NCBI RefSeq assembly: GCF_003345355.1
Contig: NZ_QQNB01000001.1
Location: forward strand, 930,001-994,000
DNA: 64,000 nucleotides
Reading direction: 5' to 3'
From: Sphingomonas aracearum
GTDB taxonomy: Bacteria; Pseudomonadota; Alphaproteobacteria; Sphingomonadales; Sphingomonadaceae
A program made the translations under genes and the position numbers. The notes beneath the pieces are model-generated. The model was not told the DNA's origin. It did not search any database and worked only from the letters and a program-made list of their open reading frames with translations. This document shows, piece by piece, positions 19,549-29,388 of the stretch (position 1 is the stretch's first letter; each line of letters begins with the position of its first letter).

Positions 19549-20867
19549 GCCAAACCCTCCACCAGGCTGCGGAACTGCGCGCCACGATCCTCGAAGTCGC
19601 GGAACTGGTCGAACGAGGCGCAGGCCGGGGACAGCAGCACCGTGTCGCCCGGCTGCGCCGCGGCCTGGGCATCGGCCACCGCCTGCGCCAGAGTGCCGCT
19701 GGCCGTCACCGGCACCACGCCGTCCAGCACGCGGGCGAACGCCGGCCCGGCCTTGCCGATCGTGTAGGCGGCCCTGACGTGCGGAAAGCCGGGGCGGCAC
19801 GCGTCCAGGCTGTCGCTCTTGGCCTCGCCGCCCAGAATCCAGTGGATGCGATCGAACGCCGCCAGCGCCGGCGCGACGGCCTCCGGGTTGGTCGCCTTGC
19901 TGTCGTTGACGTAAGCGACGCCGTTCACCACGCCGACCCGCTCCATGCGGTGCGGCAGGCCAGCAAAGCTCGCCAGCCCCTGGGTAATCGCGTCCTGCGG
20001 CACGCCCAGCAGCTCGCAGGCGGTGATCGCCGCCAGCGCGTTCTGCGCATTGTGCGGCCCCTGCAACGCGGGCCAGCGCGACTGGTCCATGCACACACCG
20101 GGCAGGATCTTGTGGAGGTGCTCGCCCCTGGCCGACAGGCTGCGCGCGATGGCGGCCGACGCATCGTCGGAGAGCCCGATCACCGCGTCGTGCCCCGCCG
20201 ACTGCATCGCGAACAGCCGCGCCTTGCTGTCGGCATAGGCCTGGAACCCGTCATAGCGATCGAGATGGTCGGGGGTGATGTTCAGCAGCACCGCCACGTC
20301 GCAGTCGAGGCTCTGCGTCAGGTCGATCTGGTAGCTCGACAGTTCCAGCACATAGACACCGCCGGCGGGCAGCGGCTCCTCGCCCAGCACCGGCTTGCCG
20401 ATATTGCCGCCGAGCCGCGCAGGCACGCCGGCGGTCTCCAGGATATGGTGCACCAGCATGGTCGTGGTCGACTTGCCGTTGGTGCCGGTGATCCCCACCA
20501 CCTTGTGCGCCGGCAGCTCGGCGCGGGCCTGCGCGAACAGCTCGATATCGCCCAGGATCGGCACGCCGGCGTCCCGCGCCTTCGCCGCTACCGGATGCCG
20601 GTTGAGCGGCACCCCGGGGGAAACCACGAGCCCGTCGAAGCCGGCCAAGTCGATCGCTTCCGGATCGGCGAAGCTAAGGTCGACATGGTCGAGTGTGTGC
20701 GAGTCCGCCTGCACCGAGTCCACCAACGCCTCGCGCTTGGCGTCGTCGCTGTCCCACGCCACCACGGTCGCGCCGCTCGCCAGCAGCGCGCGCACCGTCG
20801 CCGCGCCGGAGCGCGCCAGCCCCAGCACCGCGAACCGCTTGCCGGCCCAGGCGCGCGAGGTGATCAC
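19545..20867 (-). CDS. murD: UDP-N-acetylmuramoylalanine--D-glutamate ligase
   Basis: This Mur ligase adds D-Glu to UDP-MurNAc-L-Ala. It has 440 aa from GTG at 20867 (ITSRAWAGKRFAVLGLARSG). The ATP loop is GITGTNGKSTTT, followed by ELSSYQID, LNITPDHLDRYD and NDSKATNPEA. Two starts are possible: ATG at 20882 gives five extra residues (MGSQR) but lies against the repeat at 20886-20988. GTG at 20867 has GGGGAG seven bases upstream and gives the usual family N-terminus, so I prefer it. It overlaps ftsW by four bases. Confidence 0.95.
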   Translation of the reverse strand: MITSRAWAGKRFAVLGLARSGAATVRALLASGATVVAWDSDDAKREALVDSVQADSHTLDHVDLSFADPEAIDLAGFDGLVVSPGVPLNRHPVAAKARDAGVPILGDIELFAQARAELPAHKVVGITGTNGKSTTTMLVHHILETAGVPARLGGNIGKPVLGEEPLPAGGVYVLELSSYQIDLTQSLDCDVAVLLNITPDHLDRYDGFQAYADSKARLFAMQSAGHDAVIGLSDDASAAIARSLSARGEHLHKILPGVCMDQSRWPALQGPHNAQNALAAITACELLGVPQDAITQGLASFAGLPHRMERVGVVNGVAYVNDSKATNPEAVAPALAAFDRIHWILGGEAKSDSLDACRPGFPHVRAAYTIGKAGPAFARVLDGVVPVTASGTLAQAVADAQAAAQPGDTVLLSPACASFDQFRDFEDRGAQFRSLVEGLA

Positions 20868-20885
20868 TCGCTGGCTCCCCATACA

Positions 20886-20988
20886 TCACCGTCACCCCGG
20901 ACTTGTTCCGGGGTCCACCGGCCCGCAAACCCGAACCCGTCGGAAGCGCGGCACCGTAGATGCCGGGACAAGCCCGGCATGACGGTGA
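20886..20988. repeat. Double-hairpin intergenic repeat, mraY-murD gap
   Basis: The ends TCACCGTCA (20886-20894) and TGACGGTGA (20980-20988) are inverted copies. Inside are two hairpins: CCCCGGA/TCCGGGG with loop CTTGT at 20895-20913, and ATGCCGGG/CCCGGCAT with loop ACAAG at 20960-20980. The loops are complementary to each other. The unit looks like a common sphingomonad intergenic repeat and is unrelated to the CCTCCCC family. It fills most of the 142-bp mraY-murD gap in the otherwise overlapping operon. Confidence 0.75.
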
Positions 20989-21009
20989 GGGCAAGGCGAG
21001 CGCCCCTCA

Positions 21010-22080
21010 TCACCGCAGCTTCAACGTCGACAGGCCGGCCAGCGCCAGCACCAGCGCGATGATCCAGAAGCGGATCACCACGGTCGGCTCGCTCCAGCCC
21101 AGTTGCTCGAAATGGTGGTGGATCGGCGCCATGCGGAACACGCGCTTGCCCGTCCGCTTGTAGAAGAACACCTGGATGATGACGGACAGCGCCTCCACCA
21201 CGAACAGGCCGCCGACGATCCCGAGCACGATCTCGTGATGCGCCACCACCGCGATCGCGCCCAGCGCGCCGCCGAGCGCCAGGCTGCCGGTATCGCCCAT
21301 GAACACCGCCGCGGGCGGCGCATTGAACCACAGGAAGGCGAGCCCCGCCCCGATCATCGCCCCGCAGAAGATCGCCAGGTCGCCCGCGCGCGGTACGTGC
21401 GGGATGCCGAGATAATCGGCGAATTTCACGTTGCCGGCGAGATAGGCGATGATCATGAACGTCACCGCCGCGATGATGACCGGCATGGTCGCCAGCCCGT
21501 CGAGCCCGTCCGTGAGGTTCACGGCGTTGCCGAACGCCACGATCGTGAAGGCGGCGAAGACGATGTAGAACCAGCCGAGATCGATCGACAGCCCTTGCGC
21601 AAACGGCAGGTACAGGTGCGTGCCGTTCTCGTGAATGATGATCGCCGAGGCGATACCCGCCACCGCGAACTCCAGCAGCAGCCGCACCTTACCGGAGACG
21701 CCCGCGGTGCTCGCCTTGCGCACCTTGTCATAGTCGTCGAGGAAACCGATCGCGCCGAAGCCGAGCGTCACGAACAGGCACGCCCAGACGAACGGATTGC
21801 TCAGGTCCATCCAGATCAGGATCGATAGCGACAGGCTCGTCAGGATCATCAGCCCGCCCATCGTCGGCGTGCCGCGCTTGGCGAGGTGGCTCTGCGGCCC
21901 GTCGGTGCGGATCGGCTGGCCCTTGCCCTGGCGCACGCGCAGCCAGCCGATGAACTTCGGCCCGATCAACAGGCCGATGAACAACGCCGTCGCCACCGCC
22001 GCGCCCGTGCGGAAGCTCTGGTAGCGCACCAGGTTGAGGAGGTGCGGAAAGCCGAGATACTGCGCGATCCAGTAGAGCAT
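21010..22080 (-). CDS. mraY: Phospho-N-acetylmuramoyl-pentapeptide transferase
   Basis: This integral membrane enzyme transfers phospho-MurNAc-pentapeptide to undecaprenyl phosphate, making lipid I. It has 356 aa with about ten membrane segments. Family motifs are [20 protein letters not shown] (about 58-77), [15 protein letters not shown] sequence ([13 protein letters not shown]), [13 protein letters not shown] and the metal/His loop [17 protein letters not shown]. The ATG at 22080 overlaps the murF stop by one base (TAATG), fixing the start. Confidence 0.97.
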   Translation of the reverse strand: MLYWIAQYLGFPHLLNLVRYQSFRTGAAVATALFIGLLIGPKFIGWLRVRQGKGQPIRTDGPQSHLAKRGTPTMGGLMILTSLSLSILIWMDLSNPFVWACLFVTLGFGAIGFLDDYDKVRKASTAGVSGKVRLLLEFAVAGIASAIIIHENGTHLYLPFAQGLSIDLGWFYIVFAAFTIVAFGNAVNLTDGLDGLATMPVIIAAVTFMIIAYLAGNVKFADYLGIPHVPRAGDLAIFCGAMIGAGLAFLWFNAPPAAVFMGDTGSLALGGALGAIAVVAHHEIVLGIVGGLFVVEALSVIIQVFFYKRTGKRVFRMAPIHHHFEQLGWSEPTVVIRFWIIALVLALAGLSTLKLR

Positions 22081-23465
22081 TACAGTGTCCCAGCCTTGAG
22101 GCCCGCGACCAGCGCCGAGAGCCCCACCCCGTTCGATCCCTTGATGAGAACCGCGTCGCCCGGCGCCAGCATGTCCTTCAGGACGGCGCGCGCGGCAGCG
22201 GCGTCGGCCACATGGACGAAATCGGTTTTTCCCTCAAGCGCCTCCGCCAGCGGCGCCATCGCTTCGCCGACAAGAACCAACGGCCCGGCGTTTGCAGCGA
22301 GGATCGGCTCGGCCAGGCCAGCATGATAGGCGGCCGACTTGGTCCCCAGCTCGCGCATTTCGCCCAGCACGGCGAGCTTGCGGCTAGGCTCCAGCGCCAG
22401 CACGGCCAGTGTCGCGCGCATGCTGGCCGGGTTGGCGTTGTAGCTTTCGTCGATCACCAGCGCCTCGCCGCCGGACACCGGCGCCAGGAACCGCGCGCCC
22501 CTGCCCTGCAACCCGCCGAGCTCGGCCAGCGCCAGCCCGGCCATGCCGAGGTCGCCGCCCACCGCATCCACCGCCGCCAGCACGCCCAGCGCATTGGACA
22601 CCCAATGCTGCCCCGGCTGGCCGACGGTGAAGCTCAACTCCCGCTCGCCGACGCGCGCAGTGACGAAGGTGCCGCCGGTCCTGGTGCGCATCGTCTCCAG
22701 CGCGGCGACGTCCGCCCCCCGGTCCAGCCCGAAGGTGACGATCCGTCCCGCATAGGGCTCGGCCGCGGCGCGCAGCCGGTCGCGATGCGGGCTGTCGAAC
22801 GGGACGATCGCCACGCCACCCCTGCCACCTTCAGGCGCCTCCAGCCCGCGGAAGATCTCGCCCTTGGCGTCGGCAATCGCGCTTTCGTCCGGAAAGAAGG
22901 CGGTGTGCGCCGGCGCGATGGCGGTCACCATTGCCACGTGCGGGCGCACCAAAGTGGTCAGGTGGGCCAGCTCGCCGGGATGGTTCATTCCCATCTCGAA
23001 CACGCCGTAACGTGACGCCGCCGGCATCCGCGCGAGGCTCAGCGGCACACCGGTGTGATTGTTGTAGCTCTTCACCGAACGATGCGCCTCGCCCGGCTGC
23101 GCCCGGTCGAGCGCGGCGAACAGCGCTTCCTTGGTGGAGGTCTTGCCCACCGATCCGGTGACGCCGATGATCCGCGCCGCCGTGCGCGCCCGCGCCGCCT
23201 TGCCGAGAGCCTCGAGCGCCGCGAAGGTATCGGCGACCTCGACATGCGGGTGTGCGGTCTGCTCGCTGACGAGCGCCCCGGCAGCGCCTTGCGCGAAGGC
23301 TCCGTCGAGGAAACGATGACCGTTCGTCGTTTCACCTTTCAGCGCCAGGAACAGGTCGTTCGGCCCGACCTCCCGGCTGCCGAACGTGACCCCTTCGGCG
23401 GCAAAGTCTGCGGAGGCGATGCCACCGGTCGCTGCGGCGATCTCGCGAGCGGTCCACAGGCTCAT
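22080..23465 (-). CDS. murF: UDP-MurNAc-tripeptide--D-alanyl-D-alanine ligase
   Basis: This Mur ligase adds the D-Ala-D-Ala made by Ddl to the UDP-MurNAc tripeptide. It has 461 aa. The ATP loop [15 protein letters not shown] is at about 101-115, and [24 protein letters not shown] and [12 protein letters not shown] are the family's motifs in order. ATG at 23465 overlaps the murE stop as ATGA. Length and layout are normal. Confidence 0.97.
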   Translation of the reverse strand: MSLWTAREIAAATGGIASADFAAEGVTFGSREVGPNDLFLALKGETTNGHRFLDGAFAQGAAGALVSEQTAHPHVEVADTFAALEALGKAARARTAARIIGVTGSVGKTSTKEALFAALDRAQPGEAHRSVKSYNNHTGVPLSLARMPAASRYGVFEMGMNHPGELAHLTTLVRPHVAMVTAIAPAHTAFFPDESAIADAKGEIFRGLEAPEGGRGGVAIVPFDSPHRDRLRAAAEPYAGRIVTFGLDRGADVAALETMRTRTGGTFVTARVGERELSFTVGQPGQHWVSNALGVLAAVDAVGGDLGMAGLALAELGGLQGRGARFLAPVSGGEALVIDESYNANPASMRATLAVLALEPSRKLAVLGEMRELGTKSAAYHAGLAEPILAANAGPLVLVGEAMAPLAEALEGKTDFVHVADAAAARAVLKDMLAPGDAVLIKGSNGVGLSALVAGLKAGTL

Positions 23466-24928
23466 GCCGCCATCTCCCGCGCCACCGTCACGTCGTCGAA
23501 CGGCAGCACGCGGTCGCCCACGACCTGCCCCTGCTCGTGGCCCTTGCCCGCGATCAGCACGATGTCCTGCGGCCCCGCGCCCGCGATCGCCGCGCCGATC
23601 GCCTCTCGACGGTCGCCGATCTCCGTCGCGCCGATCGCGCCCTCCAGCACCATCGCGCGGATCGCCGCCGGATCCTCGGAGCGGGGATTGTCGTCGGTGA
23701 CGTAAACGGTGTCGGCCTGCGCCACGGCCACCGCGCCCATCGCCGCGCGCTTGCCGGTGTCACGGTCGCCGCCGGCGCCGAACACCACGATCAGCCGCCC
23801 GGCCGCATGCGGCTTCAGCGCCGCAATCGCCGCCTCCAGCGCATCCGGAGTGTGCGCGTAATCGACATAAACCGGCGCCCCGGCCATCGCGATCACCGCC
23901 CGTTCCAGCCGGCCGCGTACGGGTTGCAGCCGCTCGGCCTGCGCCAGGGTTTGCGCCACGTCACCGCCGGTGGCGATCACCAGCGCGGCGGCGGTCAGCG
24001 CATTGTACGCCTGGTATGCGCCGATCAGCGGCAGCTTGACCGTGCAGGCGCGGCCGTCCGCCTCCACCGTCAGCACCTGCCCCAGCAGCCCCGGCTCGCG
24101 CGCCACCAGCCGCAGCGCCTCGCCGTCCTCGCCCACCGTCAGCACGCGCAGCCCGCGATCGGCCGCCACCTTCGCCAGCAGCCGCCACGGCAACTCGCCG
24201 CGGATCGGCTCCGCCTGCCGGTCGGTCCAGATCACCGCCGTGCCGCCCACCCCGAGCACCTCGCCGAACAGCCGCGCCTTGGCGTCGAAATAGCCCTCCA
24301 TCGTGCCGTGGTAATCGAGATGGTCGCGGCTGAGGTTGGTGAAAGCCGCCGCCCGGACGGGCACGCCTTCGGAGCGGAACTGGTCGAGGCCGTGGCTCGA
24401 TGCCTCGAACGCGACATGGCTCACGCCTTCGCGTGCCAGCCCGGCCATGTTGGACAGGAACGTGACCACGTCCGGCGTGGTGAGGCCGGTGGTCACGCGC
24501 TCGTCGCCCGTGGTCACGCCCAGCGTGCCGATGGACGCAGCGGAAAAGCCCGCCATTCGCCACAGCTGCCGCGTCAGCTCCACGGTGGAGGTCTTGCCGT
24601 TGGTGCCGGTCACCGCCACGCACGTGTCGGGAAAGGGCGCAAAGAAGCGCGCGGTCAGCGCGGCGAAGGCGCGACGCGGCTCGGCGTCGGCGATATGCAG
24701 CGCGCCTTCGACCCGCGCTTCCGGCCGGGCGACCACCGCCACCGCGCCGCTGGCCACCGCGGCGGGGATGAAATCCTCGCCGTTCACCCGCGCGCCCTGA
24801 AACGCGCCGAAGATCGTCCCCGGCGCGACCTTGCGGTGGTCGATCGCGAAACCGGTCACCTGCTGGTCGGCGGCCAGGGCGGCCGCTGGTGCCCCGTTGT
24901 CACCCCCGACCAAGGCAGAAAGTTTCAT
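23462..24928 (-). CDS. murE: UDP-MurNAc-L-Ala-D-Glu--2,6-diaminopimelate ligase
   Basis: This Mur ligase adds the third stem residue. It has 488 aa. The ATP loop VTGTNGKTS is at about 106-114, with FEASSHGLDQFR and FTNLSRDHLDYHGTMEGY following. The specificity loop reads TDDNPRSEDP; the DNPR motif is the known marker of meso-diaminopimelate enzymes, so the murein should be the usual Gram-negative type. It overlaps ftsI upstream and murF downstream by four bases each. Confidence 0.97.
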   Translation of the reverse strand: MKLSALVGGDNGAPAAALAADQQVTGFAIDHRKVAPGTIFGAFQGARVNGEDFIPAAVASGAVAVVARPEARVEGALHIADAEPRRAFAALTARFFAPFPDTCVAVTGTNGKTSTVELTRQLWRMAGFSAASIGTLGVTTGDERVTTGLTTPDVVTFLSNMAGLAREGVSHVAFEASSHGLDQFRSEGVPVRAAAFTNLSRDHLDYHGTMEGYFDAKARLFGEVLGVGGTAVIWTDRQAEPIRGELPWRLLAKVAADRGLRVLTVGEDGEALRLVAREPGLLGQVLTVEADGRACTVKLPLIGAYQAYNALTAAALVIATGGDVAQTLAQAERLQPVRGRLERAVIAMAGAPVYVDYAHTPDALEAAIAALKPHAAGRLIVVFGAGGDRDTGKRAAMGAVAVAQADTVYVTDDNPRSEDPAAIRAMVLEGAIGATEIGDRREAIGAAIAGAGPQDIVLIAGKGHEQGQVVGDRVLPFDDVTVAREMAA

Positions 24929-26652
24929 TCCGGATCCTTACCGTTCTCGTTCGGCTGGCGCCAGAGCAGCGGCAGGAGTTCGGAAACGTCGATGTCCTTG
25001 GTTTCGTCCGGCATCACGCCCAGCATGGTGCCCGCGCGCAGGATGAAGCGGCTGACCACCGGCGCGGCGGTATAGGCCGCGGTCGTCTGGAAGCTGTTCT
25101 CCTGCACCCGCTTCGGGCTGTCGAGCATCGCCACCACCACATAACGCGGCCGGTCCATCGGGAAGGCGGCGGCAAAGGTGGAAACGTTGGTGTTGCGCGA
25201 ATAGCCGCCCTTGCCGGAAACCTCCGCGGTGCCGGTCTTGCCGCCCACGCGATAACCGGGCGCCTCGCCCTTGCGACCCGTCCCTTGCGTGACGATCAGG
25301 CGCAGGAGCTGCCGCATGCGCGCGCTGGTCGCCTCCGACAGCACGCGGCGGCCCTGCGGCGCGCGGCCCGGCGCCAGCTTCATCAGCGTCGCCGGCCGCC
25401 AGGTGCCGCCATTCACCATCGTGGCATAGGCGCTGGCCAGCTGCAACGGCGTCACCGCGATGCCATGACCATAGGCGGTGGTCATCACCGTGGTGCGCGC
25501 CCAGTAGGTCGGCCAGATCGGCCGGCCCTTTTCCTTGAGCTCGATGTCCGGCCGGGTGTCGAAGCCCAGCGCCTTGAACATCGCCTGCATGCGGTCCTTG
25601 CCGATCTCGTCCGCGATCCGCGCGGTGGCGATGTTGGACGAGTGGATCAGCGTTTCGGGGATATCCAGCCAGCGGTTCTCGCCATCATGGTCGTGGATGG
25701 TAAAGCCGCCGACATGCAGCGGCTTGGTCGCATCGAAGCGGCGCGCCATGTCGGTCACCACGCCGGTATCGATGGCGGTGGCCATGGCGATCGGCTTGAA
25801 GGTGGAGCCGAGCTCGTACACCGACTGCGTCACGTTGTTGCGCAGCGCCTCGGCATTGGCGCCTTGCAGCCGGTTCGGGTTGAACGTCGGCATCGACACC
25901 ATGGAGAGCACCTCCCCGGTATCCACGTCGAGCACCACGCCGGTCGCGCCCTTGGCCTGCATGGTCGCCATGGCATGGCCAAGCTCGCTCTCCAGCGCCG
26001 CCTGCACCCGCGCGTCGATCGACAGCGCCAGCGGCTGGCCGTGATAGGCCGGATCGATCAGGCGGTCCTCGAACGCGCGCTCCACGCCGGCCCGGCCCAG
26101 CACGGTGGGATCGTCGCCGGAGGGGCCGATGTACCCAAGGACATGCGCGGCCAGCGTGGACTGCGGGTACAGCCGCTCCGCCTCGCGGCCGAAGGTCAGG
26201 CCCGGCTCGCCCAGCGCGTGCACCGCATTCACCAGCGCGGGCGAGGCATGCCGCTCGAGATAGGTGAAGCGCACCGGCTTGGTCAGCAGCGCGTAGAAAT
26301 AGCTCGCGTCATGATCCGGCATCAGATCGGCGAGGTTCTCGGCCAGGGCCAGCTTGTCGCCCAGCACCTTTTCCGGCTGCACGCCGATCGCCCACGCCTC
26401 GATCGTGCGCGCCAGGGGCGCGCCGTTGCGGTCGACGATGTCGTCGCGCCCGACGAGGCTTGCGCCCGCGCCGCTGCGGTCCGGCGCCTCAGCGGTGAAG
26501 CCCAGCATCACCAGTCGCCCGAGCACCAGCGTGACCCCGGCCGCGAACAGCAGCATCACGATCATCAGCCGCAGATGCGCCACCGCGATCAGCTGGTGGC
26601 GCTGATCGACGCGGCGATGCTGGGGCAGCGGGCGGGCGACCAGCGCGGTCAC
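24925..26652 (-). CDS. ftsI: Septal peptidoglycan transpeptidase FtsI (PBP3)
   Basis: This class B penicillin-binding protein of 575 aa cross-links septal murein with FtsW. It has one membrane anchor (about 28-50), a PBP dimer/pedestal domain with RNGAPLA, and the transpeptidase domain. The three catalytic motifs are intact: STFK at 283-286, SSN at 338-340 and KTGT at 472-475. ATG at 26652 overlaps the ftsL stop (ATGA). As with most FtsI proteins it is predicted to be inhibited by beta-lactams. Confidence 0.97.
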   Translation of the reverse strand: MTALVARPLPQHRRVDQRHQLIAVAHLRLMIVMLLFAAGVTLVLGRLVMLGFTAEAPDRSGAGASLVGRDDIVDRNGAPLARTIEAWAIGVQPEKVLGDKLALAENLADLMPDHDASYFYALLTKPVRFTYLERHASPALVNAVHALGEPGLTFGREAERLYPQSTLAAHVLGYIGPSGDDPTVLGRAGVERAFEDRLIDPAYHGQPLALSIDARVQAALESELGHAMATMQAKGATGVVLDVDTGEVLSMVSMPTFNPNRLQGANAEALRNNVTQSVYELGSTFKPIAMATAIDTGVVTDMARRFDATKPLHVGGFTIHDHDGENRWLDIPETLIHSSNIATARIADEIGKDRMQAMFKALGFDTRPDIELKEKGRPIWPTYWARTTVMTTAYGHGIAVTPLQLASAYATMVNGGTWRPATLMKLAPGRAPQGRRVLSEATSARMRQLLRLIVTQGTGRKGEAPGYRVGGKTGTAEVSGKGGYSRNTNVSTFAAAFPMDRPRYVVVAMLDSPKRVQENSFQTTAAYTAAPVVSRFILRAGTMLGVMPDETKDIDVSELLPLLWRQPNENGKDPE

Positions 26653-27299
26653 CGCAGGCGGCTCGCTTCGGCGCGCGAGCCGCTGACCAGGTCGGACAGG
26701 GTTCGGTCGCTCAGCAGCTTGCGGTCAAGCATGGCGATGTTCTGCAGCCGGGCGCGCGGGGCGGGCTGCACCGATGCCACGCGCAGGATCGCCGGCGCGG
26801 GCGCCGCCTTCGGGGCCGGCGCCGCCTTTGCCGCCGCCGGCTTGGCCGCGGGGGTGGCGCGCGACGGGGCCGCGGTGGCCGCCACCTTGGTTACCGTGGG
26901 CACGGTGGCCGTGGGCTGCACGACGACGGCAGGCTGGGGCTGCGCATTGGTGACGATGTCCGGTGCGGAAGGCACGACCAGCGCGGCGGTCTGCACGGCG
27001 GGGCTGCCGGACAGGCTCATGCTGGCCAGCTGCGCCTCGTCGCGCACGAACTGCGCCGGTGTCGGCGCGGTCAGGCGCAGCGTGTCGCCGTTCCAGCGCT
27101 CCAGCTGGGCCAGGCTGCCGCGCGTCTCGAACTCGGTTTCCAGCGCACGGATGTCGCGGTGGGCAGCGAGGATCTGCGCCACCGTCTTGTCGAGCTTCTT
27201 GCGCTCGCCCGCCACCTGCAACGGCACGGCCAGGAAGCCGAGCGTCACCGCCGTGGCGCCCGCGAAATATCCCAGACCCTTCCAGGCTGCCGCCAACAT
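26649..27299 (-). CDS. ftsL: FtsL-like division protein with extended C-terminus
   Basis: This 216-aa protein sits between rsmH and ftsI, the place of ftsL. It has a membrane segment (about 8-28), a short helical coiled-coil (RKKLDKTVAQILAAHRDIRALETEFETRG, about 33-62) and LAQLERWNGDTLRLTAPTPAQF, which matches the alphaproteobacterial FtsL pattern. After about 95 residues comes an Ala/Pro/Val-rich tail of about 110 residues ending in a basic segment. FtsL is usually near 90-120 aa, so the tail is an addition. Assignment relies on position plus topology, since FtsL sequences are poorly conserved. Confidence 0.8.
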   Translation of the reverse strand: MLAAAWKGLGYFAGATAVTLGFLAVPLQVAGERKKLDKTVAQILAAHRDIRALETEFETRGSLAQLERWNGDTLRLTAPTPAQFVRDEAQLASMSLSGSPAVQTAALVVPSAPDIVTNAQPQPAVVVQPTATVPTVTKVAATAAPSRATPAAKPAAAKAAPAPKAAPAPAILRVASVQPAPRARLQNIAMLDRKLLSDRTLSDLVSGSRAEASRLR

Positions 27300-27304
27300 C
27301 TCTC

Positions 27305-28249
27305 TTACGCTCCTTTGCCAGTCCAGGATGCCGCCCCGGTACGCCGGGCGGTTCTGAGGGTTGCCGATCGCGCGCGCGGATTGCGCGCCAGTTCCGCCTC
27401 GCCCGCGCGCACTGCGCGGCCGACGCTCTCGAAAGTGGGTTCGGCCGAGGCCTCCGCCTGCGGCAGGTGGCGCGAGCCGCCGGGATTGCCGCCCGAACGC
27501 TCGCGCAGGAAGCGCTTCACCAGCCGGTCCTCCAGGCTGTGGAAGGTCACCACCGCCAGCCGGCCGCCGGGCTTCAGCACCGCCTCGGCAGCGGCCAGCC
27601 CGTCTTCCAGCTCGCCCAGTTCGCGGTTCACGTGGATGCGGATCGCCTGAAAGGTGCGGGTCGCCGGGTCCTTCTTGTCGTGCGGCTTGTGGCCCAGCGC
27701 CTTGCGCACGACGTTGGCGAGCTCGCCGGTGCGCGTCAGCGGGCGCGCGGCGACGATCGCCCGCGCGACCCGCCGGCTCTTCGGCTCCTCGCCATAATGG
27801 TAAAGGACGTCGGCGATCTCTTCCTCGTCGGCGGTGTTGAGGAAATCCGCCGCGCTTGTCCCTTCCTGGCTCATGCGCATGTCCAGCGGGCCATCGGCCT
27901 GGAACGAGAAGCCGCGCTCGGCCTGGTCGAGCTGCATGGAGGACACGCCGATATCCAGCGTGACGCCGTCCACCGCGGCGATGTCGCGCGCGGCCAGTTC
28001 GGCCGCCATGGCCGAGAAGGTGGCCGGCACGAGGATCAGCCCGCCGTTGCTCTCCGTCACCAGCGCCTGCCCGTCGCGGATCGCATCCGGATCGCGGTCG
28101 AACGCCGCGACCCGCGCCCCCGCCGCGAGCAGCGCCCGCGTGTAGCCGCCGGCGCCGAACGTGCCGTCGACCATCGTCTCGCCCGGCTGCGGCGCAAGCC
28201 CGGCGACCACTTCGTCGAGCAGGACGGGGACATGGGGCTGCACGCTCAC
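27305..28249 (-). CDS. rsmH: 16S rRNA (cytosine(1402)-N(4))-methyltransferase
   Basis: This SAM-dependent methyltransferase (old name MraW) modifies C1402 in the ribosomal P-site region. It has 314 aa. Motifs are [13 protein letters not shown], the SAM loop [14 protein letters not shown] (about 29-42), [18 protein letters not shown] and the late [18 protein letters not shown]. It starts with GTG at 28249, which overlaps the mraZ stop as GTGA. ftsL follows after five bases. Confidence 0.97.
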   Translation of the reverse strand: MSVQPHVPVLLDEVVAGLAPQPGETMVDGTFGAGGYTRALLAAGARVAAFDRDPDAIRDGQALVTESNGGLILVPATFSAMAAELAARDIAAVDGVTLDIGVSSMQLDQAERGFSFQADGPLDMRMSQEGTSAADFLNTADEEEIADVLYHYGEEPKSRRVARAIVAARPLTRTGELANVVRKALGHKPHDKKDPATRTFQAIRIHVNRELGELEDGLAAAEAVLKPGGRLAVVTFHSLEDRLVKRFLRERSGGNPGGSRHLPQAEASAEPTFESVGRAVRAGEAELARNPRARSATLRTARRTGAASWTGKGA

Positions 28250-28746
28250 AGCGCGATCCCCTTTTGCTTGAGGTGGTAGCGCGCGGCCGCCTTCATCACG
28301 TCGGGCAGGCCCTCGGTGTCGATCAGCGTTTTTGGGTCCCAGATCTCGAAATAGTCGAACACGCCCCAGAAGAAGGCGTGCTTGTCGATGTTCGCGAAAT
28401 CGCGGGGAAAGCCGGGCAGGATGCAGCGGCCGGAGCCGTCGAACGGCACTTCCTCGCCATGGCTGACGCGCCGCTTGATGTTGTAGTCGAACTCGCCGTC
28501 GTCGGCGGTGTAGTTGGCCTCGCGTGCATCGGCCTGGCGCTTCAGCACCGCGCGATAGGCCGGGTCATAGGCGATCAGGCACTTGTTCTTCTGGTGCACG
28601 GCGATGACGACGTTGCCGCCATCCTTGCCGTCGGCGCGCGGCGCATTGGCCGCCAGCGCGCTTCGCAGGGACGCAGGGATAGCGACCCGGCCCTTGTCAT
28701 CGACAAGGCCGAAACCGTCCCCCTGATATTCCACCCTGTCGGTCAA
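28246..28746 (-). CDS. mraZ: Transcriptional regulator MraZ
   Basis: This 166-aa protein has two SpoVT/AbrB-like repeats: [22 protein letters not shown] (front) and [25 protein letters not shown] (back). MraZ is the DNA-binding regulator of the dcw promoter and heads the cluster. The frame begins at TTG 28746 with GGGG six bases upstream. An in-frame GTG at 28734 is an alternative that starts VEYQGDG. Operator-like repeats lie 130-170 bases upstream, which suggests autoregulation. Confidence 0.95.
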   Translation of the reverse strand: MTDRVEYQGDGFGLVDDKGRVAIPASLRSALAANAPRADGKDGGNVVIAVHQKNKCLIAYDPAYRAVLKRQADAREANYTADDGEFDYNIKRRVSHGEEVPFDGSGRCILPGFPRDFANIDKHAFFWGVFDYFEIWDPKTLIDTEGLPDVMKAAARYHLKQKGIAL

Positions 28747-29062
28747 CGCCTACCCCGCCGTTCAGCAGGCAAGCCGATCCCGTTTCCGAAAAGCGCGCCG
28801 ATCGCGCGTCTTTCGGAGAGCCCATCCGGGCAAGGAGAGTCAGCCCCTGTCGCTAAACAGGGTTACTATGCCACTAAGGGGGAGACAAGGGGATTTCCGG
28901 GGACAGCGCGGGAATTCGACTTAGATCGGCCGAGTTCCCTGGGCTGGAGCGGGAGCAGCCGTCATCGCCATGGCCTCTCCCCGATGCCGAAAACCGGCCG
29001 CGCACGGGCGATCGGCAGCCGCTGCGCAGGTTTTCCCCGATTTTCCCTGAAGCGCATGCCCG
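28747..29062. other. 316-bp dcw regulatory gap
   Basis: This gap between the small membrane protein gene and mraZ holds the phased GGGGA boxes at 28879-28913, a possible minus-strand -35 (TTGTCT, 28888-28883) followed 17 bases later by a poor -10 (TAACCC), and an untranslated leader of more than 100 bases. A short palindrome-like segment (GCGCGCCGATCGCGCG, 28794-28809) is in the leader. No credible ORF was seen. Confidence 0.55.
28879..28913. promoter_or_regulatory. Four 10-bp-phased GGGGA/CGGGA boxes, probable MraZ operator
   Basis: GGGGA occurs at 28879, 28889 and 28899, and CGGGA at 28909, exactly ten bases apart, read on the plus strand. MraZ of other bacteria binds short G-rich direct repeats with one helical turn spacing near the mraZ promoter. 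The match of spacing, number and place makes this the likely operator. The last box has lost one G. A possible -35 element overlaps the first spacer. Confidence 0.75.
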
Positions 29063-29338
29063 TCATCGCCGCGCCATGCTGCTGTTGCCCGAGGTCGCCG
29101 GTGCCACGCCGAGTTCGGCAAGCGGCTCGCTGGTGGGCAGGTCGCCGGGCACGCTGGTATTGGCGATGGCCATGTTGGCGATCGCGTCGGCATGCGCGCC
29201 GGCGAGCGGCCGATCCTTGCTGACGCTGGAAAAGATCGCCGCTGCCAGCCCGATCAGCAGCAGCACGGCGGCCAGTCCGATCATGCCGACCTTGACGCGC
29301 TGCGACGTCTGGCCCGGTTCCTGCGCGGTGGTCTTCAT
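29063..29338 (-). CDS. Small single-span membrane protein, 91 aa
   Basis: It starts at ATG 29338 (MKTTAQEPGQTSQRVKVG), with one hydrophobic segment at about 20-38 (MIGLAAVLLLIGLAAAIF) and a periplasmic tail of about 50 residues with NMAIANTSVPGDLPTSEPLAEL. The longer frame upstream reads through the end of the cysteine synthase gene and is not supported. I do not recognise a named family. Its stop is about 315 bases before mraZ, so it could share regulation with neither neighbour. The predicted topology is N-in, with the tail outside. Confidence 0.65.
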   Translation of the reverse strand: MKTTAQEPGQTSQRVKVGMIGLAAVLLLIGLAAAIFSSVSKDRPLAGAHADAIANMAIANTSVPGDLPTSEPLAELGVAPATSGNSSMARR

Positions 29339-29388
29339 CACTGTTGTAAAAATGTAACGGCCTCTAGCCTGTTTGTCGACCCCCCGGC

